Source: Limnomonas spitsbergensis (taxonomy: Eukaryota > Chlorophyta > Chlorophyceae > Chlamydomonadales). From it: a DNA stretch of 64,000 nt. Shown in pieces: positions 1 through 12,000 of this stretch. The translations under genes were made by a program, and so were the position numbers. The notes under the pieces were generated by a model. That model had not been told where the DNA came from and made no database searches. It saw only the letters and a list, made by a program, of their open reading frames with translations. Numbering within the stretch: position 1 is the stretch's first letter; each line of letters begins with the position of its first letter. The stretch is taken from positions 6,014,001-6,078,000 of the forward strand of contig JAYJMM010000123.1 of the NCBI GenBank assembly GCA_037349105.1, given 5' to 3'.

Positions 1-3000
1 CCACGCATACTTTTGAGGCCAGGCTTGACAGTGGCCAGCGCCAGCACGTCGCGCAGCAGGTGCATGCCCATGACGCGGTGGCCGACGGCAACATCCACAA
101 CATGGTGTCCGCTCTTGGCTCCGTCCATGAGCCAATCGCTGTAAAGACAGAGGGGGCAGCAGAGGGGTGGGTGAGTGTGTGGGGGGGGGCTGAGGAGAGA
201 GGGTTCCTATGGGACGGGAGAGGGAGTGTGTTGGGGGGCAGATGGAAAGGAGGAGGGGAGGTGTGTGCTTTGAGAGGCAGCATGTAGTAGGGGGAAAGCA
301 TGGAAGGGCAGGCAAATAAGGGGAGGGGTGCATGCGGGGAGTGGAGGGGGGGAAGGAAGGGGAGGAATCTGGTGGGGCAGCGGGGAGTGACTCTGGGGGG
401 ATGGGGCCATGGGGGCCATGTTTCTTGTGATGGATGGGGGTGCGCCAGGACAGGAGCGCAGCGCCCAAATGGCGAACAAAGCTGAACTAACAGTGGAAGG
501 ACAAAATTCGGGAGCAGACACAGGGCAGAGACCGCGAGGCGACAACTTGAAGACAGCTTTCAGAGCTTAGGGTTTAGGGTTTGAGGCTGACTGAGCTGTG
601 GAGGAAAAAAGGACCAGTGACGGACACGGGGCATACCATGTAGTGCCAGTTTTCCAGTGGCTTGCTGCGGCAGCAACTCCAGGTTTGGGCCCCACTAGTA
701 TGGAGGTATGCAGTTTTGACAGAAACGGGTCCCTCTGCAGGTGCAGGTGCAGAAGCTGCTGCCTGGCATTTACGATGATCGGGATTTTGCGGATTTTAAG
801 CATTGAACCCTTAACTAGGCCTTCAGTAACTGATTTTTTTTCTGTACCTGGGCACCTCGAGTAGGAGCAGGGTGTGGAGTTTAGGCGCGGAACCCCGAAC
901 TGGAGCTGTGTACCTGAAGGACTGAAGTGTGGATTGATGTGTGGGGTTGAGGCTCTTCGCCCCTACCCAGGCCTTCAAACCTGAGCGATTTGTGCAGCAG
1001 GTACACATGGTGGTCCGCCAGGTAGAAGAGACAGCCCCAGCCCGGCAGGGACTCCAAGTGGCTTGCGATCCCCAGGAGCTGCAGCATCGAGTGAGACAGA
1101 GGCTCCTGGGCAGCCATCAGAACCTAGACGCAGCAGAGACAGCGTATCAGTCAGAGTCAGTGGGTGTCGGTGTAACTGGCATTTGAATGTGAAGTTACAG
1201 TGTCAGTGTCAGAGTCAGCGAGTGTCGGTGTGAGTGCCATTTGAATTTGTTTTGGATTTTTAGTGTCATTGTCAGAGGCAGTGAGCGTGGGTGAAAGTGT
1301 TATTTCAATTATCATAGGCAGTGCCAGAGTCAGTGAGTGTCGGCGTGAGTGTCATTTGAATTTGAATTATCGGAGTCAGTGCCATTTTAATTTGAATTAT
1401 CGGAGTCAGTGTCTGTCTGACCCCTCATACCCGTGACCCACACCCCTTGGTCAGATTCGCCCACCTGCAGCAGCTTTGTGGGTCCGTCTAGTTTAGGATT
1501 CAGGACTTCAGGGTTTAGGCTCAATTCACTCACCTGCAGCAGCTTGGTGGACCCGTCCGTCAGCGGGTCGCGATCAAACACCGCTCGGTAAGCGCCGTAC
1601 ACCGCCAGCAGCGGGTTGCAGCCCTCAGCCGAGAGGTCCATCAAGCGCTGCACACAGTGGGGAGGGGGGGGTGCAGGGTCAGCTGGCATGACGAGGAGGC
1701 GGGGATGCAGGGCCAGCTGCCTTGGCGAATGCGAGGGGTTTTCAGTGCAAGCTGACTAGTGCCTTGGCGAGGGAGCAGTTGCAGCCCTCAGCAGAGGGGT
1801 CCATCAAGCGCTGAACATTGTGGGGACGGGGGGGTGCAGGGTCAGCTGGCATGGCGAGGAGTAATTTTACCAGGGGTCTTAGTGAATTTTACAAGAGGTC
1901 TTAGTAATTGTATTGTTGTGTACCGGTAAGTAATCTTACCAGAGTGTTAGTAATTCTTCCAGGGGCGTTGGTAAATTTACCAGAGGTGTTAGTAATTCCA
2001 CCTGGGGCGTTAGTAATTTTACCAGAGGTGCTCGTAATTTTATTACTAATAATATGAGGAGAGGTGCTAGTATTTGTATGATGGGTGGTAGTAATTTTAC
2101 CAGGGGTGGTAGTAGTTTACAAGGGGTGTTCATACTTTAACTTTAGGTGTAATTATGTCCACCTCTGATTCTTCTTTTCCCTATGTTATAACAAAAGCTG
2201 GGTTTAAAGCCTTAGAGATGACAGTGGCAGAAGCTCTGCTGTGTAATTCAGCCACCGTTAGGACCATAATCAGCACAGCACTTGAGTGCAAGGCTTGCAG
2301 GATCAATTGCCTTGGCGCTCCACCGAGGAGATTCGATTCTTAATAAGCATATTATAAGCATCTGGTACAGTATGCATCGATTTGATAATGAACATGATTT
2401 GGTCATACTGCCTCCCCACCCACCGCACCGCCTCACCTCCACCAGCTAAACCCTAAACAAAAACCCTTAACCCCTCCCCCCCGACCGCAACACCCCACCT
2501 CAACCAGATCCTCGTTCTCCTCCAGCTTGCACTCGCGCACCACCGTGTCAAACACCATGTTTCGTCCTGCCGAACCGCCGCCGCCGCCGCTGCCACCACC
2601 CCCGCTGCTGCTGCCGTTGCTGCGGCTGTCCTGCTCTTTCCCACTACCGCCACCTCCGCCACCTCCGCCGCCGCTTTCGTCCGATCGCAGCTGCTCCGGC
2701 TGGAGGAACTTCACGCTCCCCTCAGCCCCCCAGAGGGTCCTTGTGGAGCTCTGCCGCCGACCCTGGCGCTTGACCGTGATGCTCTGTGACAGGATCCTTG
2801 TGGCCATGAAGCTACCCGCCAGCACGCTGCCAGCTGCCGGGAGGTCCCGGCTTCCCCTCGGCAGCCTGCACTCCGCACCAAGCACACGGCCGGCGGAGAG
2901 GCTGCCTCCCCCCACCACCGCGTAGTCCGCTAGCAGCGCACGGCAGCCCGTCATGCTCCCGCCGATTTGGCACGCGGAGAGGCACTCTGCAAGCCCTGCT

Positions 3001-6000
3001 GCGGCCGAGGAGGGGGCCTTGTCGGCCGCGAGGCCCCCCACGGTCATCGAGAGGAGCTTCTCCGCCGAGAGCCCCGCAACCAGCAAGGAGGCGGGGTCTT
3101 CCGCGGGGGCAGCCGGCGCGGATGCCTTGTCCTTGATGAAAAAGGCCATGTTGAGGATGTCCCGGATGTGGTTGCAAGCGGCGTCTGGCCGGCTGGAAAA
3201 GATGAACCTGGAAGAAAGGAAAGGACGACAACCAGGGTTAAGGTTACAGGTTACAGGTTTAGAATTAAGTAGCCCTAAATTCTTAACCATAAAAAGCGTA
3301 ACCTTGACAAGGGTGGACGACCACCAGGGTTAAGGGTCAAAGGTTCAGCATAATATGAACCTGGAAGAAAGGAAAGGGGGACAAACAGGGGGATTTCAAA
3401 GGGAATGGAGTCAATCGAAAATGAATGATACTTTCTGCATACACCGGCTCTGTATAAACATTTGCCTTCCCTCGCTGTCGAGTGGAAACCCCATGGAAAC
3501 CCTTGCATGTTAAAAAATCGGGTTTAAACCTGATGTTGTCGGGCAGCTTTGCTGCCAGCCTCGTGACGATAAGAGGGTTCATGGTTTATGGTTCAAGGTT
3601 CATGATTTTGGGCTTTAGGGCGCTCAGGCTCGGCATTCAGAATTCAGGTTTGTACCTGATGTTATCGGGCAGCCTAGCCACCAGGCTCATCACGATAAGG
3701 GTTCATGGTTCATGGTTCATGGTTCAGGTTTCAGGTTTCAGGTTTCAGGGTTCTGGGTTCAGGGTTCTAGGTTCAGGGTTTTATAGAGCTCAGCTTCAGT
3801 GTTCTGCATTATAATGTTCATACCTGATATTGTCAGGCAGCTTTGCCGCTAGGCTTGTCACGATGAGGCTGAGCGCCTTGTTTCCTCCAGCCATGATGCA
3901 GCCCTTGAAGCCGAGCAGCTGCTGCTCAATCGGGTCGGCTTCGTCCAGTGCATCGACCATGATGATGACCTAGGATGGAGTTAAGGGTTCAGGGTTTAGA
4001 GTACAGCATTTACAATTCAGGGTTCAGGGTTTATGGTTCAGGGATCAGGGCTGCTCAATCGGGTCGGCTTTGTCCAGCGGGTCGACCATGATGATTACCT
4101 ACGGTGGAGTATGCGGTTCAGGCCTTCAGGGTTCAGAGTAAGATATTTACATATTTACAATTCAGGGTTCAGGGCTGCTCAATCTAGTCGGCCTCGTCCA
4201 GCGCGTCGACCATGATGATGACCTAGGATGGAGTTTTATGTTCAGGGTTTAGAGGACAGTATTTACAATTCAGGATTCAGGGTTCAGGGTTCTGGATCCA
4301 GGGTTCAGGGTCCAGGGTCCAGTGTTCAGTGTTCTGGGTTCAGGGCTGCTCAGGGGGACAGCTCAATCTAGTCGGGCTCCTCCAGTGCATCGACCATGAT
4401 CATGACCTAAAATGGAATTCAGGTTTCACGGTAAAGAGGGAAGTGTTCATACTGCAGGTTTCAGGGTTAAGGTTTATGGCTGCTCAATCGAGTTGGCTTC
4501 CTCCAGAGCATCAACCGTGATCATTATCTTGGTTAGGGTTCAGGGTTTATAGCTAAGGATCCAGGGTTTATGGTCAATGATTCAGAATATGATACAGATT
4601 TTCTGGTCAAGGTCTAGGGCTGAGAATTGGGCTGAGAGAACAAAGACACACACAGTGATGCAAACACGCAAACAGGTATACGAACAATAGTACAAATACG
4701 CAAACAAGCATACACACAATGATACAAACAATGATGCAAACAAGCAAAAAGCCAGGCAGGCACATGTGTGCTGCAGGTTGCATGCTCCACGGGACGCTTG
4801 ATCGAAACAGCTTTAGGCTCAGGCTTTACTTAGTGTCATCGTTGTTGCCGCAGCTTTGAAGCTAACACAAAAAGGGTTTGTGGCTAACAGTTTTTGGGGG
4901 GCAGCGATTGATTACAGGTAAAGGTTTAGGGTTAAAGGGTTGTGGCTAACAATTTGGGGGGGGGGGGGGGCATTTGATTACAGGTTAAGGTTTAGGGTTT
5001 AGGGTTTGTGGCTAACAGGTTTTTGGGGGGCGGCGTTTGATTCAGCCTTAATGACAGCCTCAAAGGCAGAGCTTCTGGAGCTTATACACAACCCCTTAAC
5101 ACCCACATCATCATTAATGATTGTGGCCTGTCTTTCTCACTATGGGGATCATTCCCACGCCACTAGTTTGTGGTTGTGTGCAGGCAGCCTGCCCGCACAC
5201 AACCACAAACTAGTGGCATCCTCACGTCCTGTACCCCCACCTTGCATGGCCACCCTGTCACTATGTGTGTGCCCCCACCTTGCTCGGCTGGTCTGACTTT
5301 TCAGCCAGGGGTTTCAGCAGCATGTCGAAGGCCGCATCGACAGTCGTGAGGCCCACCACGTCGACCGGGCTGAGCTTCAGAAGCGCGGCCTCGAGGTGCG
5401 GCAGCCTGAGAATTCAAATTCGAGTGTCAGTTGAGAAAAAACATAATCTGGGATTCGAATTCAAGTGCATTGTGACTTGTTCAGGTGCGACAGACTGGGC
5501 ATTCAGGTCCAAACACATGGTGTGTGTGTGTGGGGGGGGGGGGTTAAATACAAATTCAAATTCATGTTGAGGTGCAGCCGCCTGGGAAATCAAACTTGAA
5601 TGCAAGTTGATGGACGGACAGCCTGGGGATAGCACATCGCGAGGTGTAACAGCCCAGATCCTCAACTCGAATGCAAGTTGAGGGAAGGGGAGCGTGGGAG
5701 TTCGATTTCAAACGCGATTTGAGAGGTTGAGGTAAAAGCCCGGGAATCCAAGACCGAAGTTGAGCAATGGGAGCGCTCGCCTACAAGCATAGCCATGGGT
5801 AGTGAGCCTAGCGGATCAATCTAGCGGATCTAGCGGATCAATGTAGCGGATCTAGACGATCTAGCGGATCAATCTAGCGGACCGCTTCAGAGAGTTAAGA
5901 AAGCAGGGTGTTGTCTTCAAAACATGAATTCGCGGTGTTGCTTTGCACCCTATAGCCATACCCATGGACTGACAGGGCAGGGTTCATGTCCCGAGACCCT

Positions 6001-9000
6001 ACGGCAATCATTAGCTCAACACTCACTTCTGTTGCCATTTGCAGGCCACGTCCTTTTTGTTGTTTAATAAAAACAATGGCCAGCCACAACTTCCATTTAT
6101 CGTTTTGCATAATCTAGTATATTGCAGTCAAGGTTCAAGATTTTTAAGACCCCACCGAGGGGGGCAAAGACACAAAATTTCGACCCCATACCCCTTTTTT
6201 GTAGAGCTTAATGAGGGCGTTCCATAGCTGTTTTCAAATATTTTTTGCCCCAGGGAGGGTGGGGGATATGGGGGGGGCAAAGTTGGGGGGGGGGGGGGGG
6301 GTCTCCGGAAATCCAATATTTGAACAACTTGGTATCTTTTTTCTTGAGGCCTGTCGAGGCTGGCAGAGGCATCTCTGTGTTATTCTTGCCAACATGAGTC
6401 CGTTTACATCCTAAATGTTGCTTGAATTACCACATGACCCCCTGGTCCCCCATACTGAGGGTGTGGCTCCTTTGGAGACACCCCGAAACCAGCTGAGCCA
6501 GCCTTACAAAGAGCTGTATGACACGCAGCACATGGTAGTGTTGGTCTGGTGGATCATGAATGAACATATCACTTGTGGTCGTTGTGGCAAGGTCCTCAAA
6601 TCTGCTGACCCTGCAAACGTCGGACGCCACCAGAATGGGAGGGAGTGCGTGGCAGCTTCCGCGAAACAACGCAATCCGCCCGTCCCCTGCCCGTGGGTCT
6701 GGAGCTATTACTACCTTGATCACATGCTGACAGCCCATCCCAATCAGCAGCTGGCGGAGGCAGATGTGGCAAGCTACGCGGTGACGGTGGAGGAATTAGA
6801 GGGAGTAGTGGGCAAAGAGGTCCCGCTGGGGGAGAGGAAGAAGGCAGTGAGGGAGCTCATGGCCAAGATGAAGGCTGATACCATCGCATTGCCACCGCCA
6901 TCCAGGCCATCTGCCGTCTGGAAACATGTGATCGCTAGCGAGCAGTAGTCGGTAGTCAATAACCTGGCTGAGCTCAGTACCCAAATTGACTGTTGGTATA
7001 AATTGTGATTGCTAGCGAGCATTAGTCGGTACTCAATAGCCTGGCTGGAAAATTGTCTGTTGGCCGAGCTGTCGGCATGAATTGTCATCGCCTAACGAAT
7101 TGAAATATACCAGTAGAAGCGCCTTGACGAGCTGGAAAAAAACACCCCTTACACGCCCTGTAATTTCGAATTTTGACTGAGATATTTGAATTCCAATGGG
7201 TTCCGGAGGCGGTAGGTGGGTGGGTGGTAGGGTTTGGGTGCTCGATTTGGGGGGGGGAGATGGGATCCCCAGCTCTTTGTTTTGCCCCCCCCTCGACCCC
7301 ACTGCAATTTTGTACTCAACACCCATTGCTGGGCTGCCAGGTTATTGCAGCGCCACATCCCTTCAACCTGTTATAAAGCTGTCACTTACACATATCAGCA
7401 TTTGTTTAGACTTCCGGTAAATTGTACAACCCCTCAGGAATCATGAGCGCGCCACCCACCCGGCTGCCAGCACGAGGGCTATTCCCTTTCCCACTCCAGG
7501 ACGCCCCAGCCAGAACAGCCGGTCCCTTATGAAGAACAAAAGGAAAACAAGCCCCTCCAGGACGTGCGGGTTAGGGGAACAGCACAGCTCGGGGCCGGAG
7601 CCACATCCGCACCGTTAACATAGCTGGTGCCTCAATCCTTTCCAACCTGGCTTTGCTGGGGGATGGAATACGACCCATTCGGCTGCCAGGTTTAAGGCAG
7701 ACATTATCCTGATACCCGAAAGGTTAAGGGTTCAGGAGTTTAAGGTTTTCTAAACCCTAAACCCTGAAACATCACCAGCCCCACGTCTCATTGTCCGCTT
7801 AGCTGCCAGCTGTAAGGCCATGCTCAACCCCAGGAGCCTCACGGCGAGTTTCTCACTTGGCTGCTAGCTGGAAGGCCAAGCTCTTGATGATTCGAACAGG
7901 CTCGAGGCGCCGCTGATCGTTGTGCTTGAGGAAGTGGATCGCACCGGCAATGTCCTCTCTCTCGCAGATGACCTGTATGTGCACAGGGTTTGGGGTAAAG
8001 GTTTTAGGGTCTTAACCCAAAGCCCCCAATTAGGCAATGTCCTCAGGCTGGCAGATGACCTGCATGTGCATGGCATGTACGCGTGGATTACACGGGCCAT
8101 TTCCTCCCCCTGAAAAGTAAAAGGCATTTGCATTTGCATGGCATATGCATGGCACGCGCAAGTGGATCACACCAGCAAAGTCCTCCATTCCGTAGTGGCC
8201 TGCATGGGCGCTGGGTTTTGGGTAAAGGTTTTAGGGTCTTAACCCAAAGCCCCAAATTAGGCAATATCCTCCAGGTCATAGTTGACCTGCATGTGCATGG
8301 CATACACGTGGCATTTGCATGGCACTTGCATGTGCATGGCACGCACGAGTGGATCACTCTGGCAATACCCACCCTCTCACATGGCCTTCATGTGCGCAGG
8401 GTTTTTGCATGGCATGCACATGGCCATGAGTGGCATGTGCATGGCATGCGCATGGCATATGCATGGCATATGCATGGCATATGCCCTTGCATGGCATATG
8501 CATAGCATGCACACCGCTCGTGACGTGTTGTCATTCATGTCGAATGGCCCCTACATGGTCGCCCAGTCTACCCCTGAACGACTCCCCCCCCACACACACC
8601 TTCTCCCAAATGGCCGCCGATATGGTCGATTTGCCCGTCCCAGCGCCCGCCAGCACGCACAGTGCTCTTGAGGTGTTCCCCGTGCCGTCGAATCCATCCA
8701 GCCACTCATGGACGTCGTCGAACTTCCAGCGGGTGCCGGCGCTGCGCTTGCATCGCTGACCCAGGTCGACCTGCATGGTGGTGGTGGTTACAGAGTTGAC
8801 GCAACCACCCCAAGTCTTTTTCGAAAGGGCCAGGCAGAGCGAACCGGGGGAAGACCAACGATCTGCATGGTGGTTGTTGTCACAAAGGCTACGCAACCAC
8901 CCCAAAGTCTTTTTGGAAGGGGCCGGGGCAGAGCGAACCGGGGGGAGACCAGCGTTCTGTTGGTGGTGGTTTAGGGACAAGGGCTCAATGTTGAGTGTTC

Positions 9001-12000
9001 CATGTTCAGGGTTCAGGGAGGGTGGGACAGGCTTGGGTGTTTTCCAATTTCCCCAAGAAGTACGTAATTGAAGGTCCAGGGCTTCAGGATGCAAGGTTAC
9101 GGTTCAGGGTTGAGGAGGGTTCAGGGTTCAGGGTTGAGGAGGGTTTGGGGTTCAGGGTTCAGGGTTAAGGAGGGTTCAGGTTTGAGGGATGACGAGGGTT
9201 GCGAGTTTCGGAGGGTGTAGGGTTAACCCAAGAAGTACGTAATTGAAGGTGACCAATCGTAACTCATGACCTGGCTGCCAGGGCTTTGTAAGAAAGCCTG
9301 CTGCAATATGCAGCTAAAAGCAAGCGCTCCTCATATCCGCATGGTGGGATCATTCAATTTCCGAGTTTGTATCCCCAGTTTTGAATGCTGACCTTGTAGC
9401 TGAGGGGCGTGAGCATGAGCTGCAGCTTGAGGGCAGAGTTGAAGGCGGCGGTCGACCCGTGGTGCTTTCTGCGGGAGGAGGGAGGAGGAGAAGGGGAGAG
9501 ACACTTCGGGGAGGGGGCGGCTGTTGAAATACTTAGTACCCAGGATGAGGCGCATGTCTTCCTCAAGCCCTTGACCCTAAACCCGGAAACATTGCCTGGG
9601 CTCGTCCTTGAGTAGGCCTGATCGAACTGATATTGCAGAGGATCACGCGTATGTCCCCTTTACTAAACCCTAGTCCCTGATGCCGACCTGATGCTGCCTA
9701 GGATCATGCGCCCCAAGCTTTGGACCCTGGCTGAGGATGATCAGTCTCAAACCCTGAACCCTAACCTCGTAACCCTAAACCCTTGCCTATGATTATCAGT
9801 CCCAAACCCTGAACCCTAACCTTGTAAACCTGAACCCTAACCTGTCAACCCTGAACTTATACTGAGGATGATCAGTCCCAAACCCTGAACCATAGCCTCG
9901 TAACCCTGAACCATAGCCTCGTAACCCTAACCTCTCAACCCTGAACCCTTGCAGAGTATCATCCACACTTCCAGATACGGACTTCATGGTGCCCAGGGTC
10001 ATCCTCGAGTCCGCTACAAACCCTAACCTCTCAACCCGTACCCCTTGCCGAGGATCATCCATGGGTCTCCCTCAAACCCTAAACCCTAAGCCTCTCAACC
10101 CGAGGATCATCCACGGGTCTCCCTCAAACCCTAAGCCTCTCAACCCAAGGATCATCGGCATACAGACCTGATATTGCCAAGGATCATCCGTGTGTCAGCT
10201 TCAAACTGACAGCTCGCATTCTCCACATCAATGCCCTCCACGACCTGAGCCAACTCAGCCACATTCATACCCTGCGATAAGTAATAGGGGTTTAGGGTTC
10301 AAAGCGATATTACATCCATACCTAGCAGGACGATAAGGGTTCAGGGGTTAAGGTTCAAGGTGAAATTATGTTACGTGAAATTCATAACTTGCAGGAAGAT
10401 AAGTATTAGGGTTAAGGGTTCAAGGTGAAGCCACATCTAGACCCTGGACCAGGATGAGCGTTAGGGTTCAGGTTACAGGTGAAGCCACATCCATACCCTG
10501 CATAAGGATAGGGTTCAGCCATATTCATACTCACAGGCTCAAAAGGCCCCCACCCCCACCCCACACTATGACACTATGCATCACAAACACACTCACACCC
10601 ACAAATACCTCCCCCAAACCCCATGCACCCCCACCCCACCCCCATGCATCACCGTATTATCGTCAGAACCTGCCCCCCCCCTCCTCATGCATGTGAATGC
10701 AGATATTACAGCCCAGGCTAATGCTCACCCCTCACCCCTCATACCTGCATGTGCAGATCCACCAACTGCCTACCCCCAAGCACCCCCCAACCTACCCCAC
10801 ATGCCTGCCGCCCCCTACTGGCATCTGTAGATTGTTCGGTCCATGCTAGTACTCCCCCACCTCATACCTGCATGTGCAGATCCACCAACTGCCTACCCCC
10901 AAGCACCCCCCAACCTACCCCACATGCCTGCCGCCCCCTACTGGCATCTGTAGATTGTTCGGTCCATGCTAGTACTCCCCCACCTCATACCTGCATGTGC
11001 AGATCCACCAACTGCCTACCCCCAAGCACCCCCCAACCTACCCCACATGCCTGCCGCCCCCTACTGGCATCTGTAGATTGTCCGGTCCATGCTAGTACTC
11101 CCCACCTCATACCTGCATGTGCAGATCCACCAACTGCCTACCCCCAAGCACCCCCCAACCTACCCCACATGCCTGCCGCCCCCTACTGGCATCTGTAGAT
11201 TGTCCGGTCCATGCTAGTACTCCCCCACCTCATACCTGCATGTGCAGATCCACCAACTGCCTACCCCCAAGCACCCCCCAACCTACCCCACATGCCTGCC
11301 GCCCCCTACTGGCATCTGTAGATTGTCCGGTCCATGCTAGTACTCCCCCACCTCATACCTGCATGTGCAGATCCACCAACTGCCTACCCCCAAGCACCCC
11401 CCAACCTACCCCACATGCCTGCCGCCCCCTACTGGCATCTGTAGATTGTTCGGTTCATGCTAGTACTCCCCCACCTCATACCTGCATGTGCAGATCAAGT
11501 GCCCTTCCCCACCCCATACCACATGCACCACCATTTACACCTGCCACCCCCTACCTGCATCTGCAGATCATTTGAACTACCCCCCCCCCCCCCCCATGCA
11601 TCCCCCCCCCCCTCATGCAGACATGCACTACCCTAAGTGTATGCACCAGCCCCCCCCCCCACCTCCTCATACCTGCATGTGCAGACCCTCTGGCCCATGG
11701 TAGTGCAGCGAGTAGTCCCAATCAAGTACCTCCCCACCTCCTCATACCTGCATGTGCAGACCCTCTGGCCCATGGTGGTACAGCGAGTAGTCCCAATCAA
11801 GTACCCCCCCCCCACCATGCTCCCCCACCCCACCCCACATTCACCAGCATCAACACCAGCCCCCCCCCCACCCCCCCCCCCACCATGCTCCCCCACCCCA
11901 CCCCACATTCACCAGCATCAACACCTGCCCCCCCCCCCCACCCACCCCTACCTGCATCTGCAGATCATATGCTAGTACTCCTCCCCCCTTTATATTGTTT

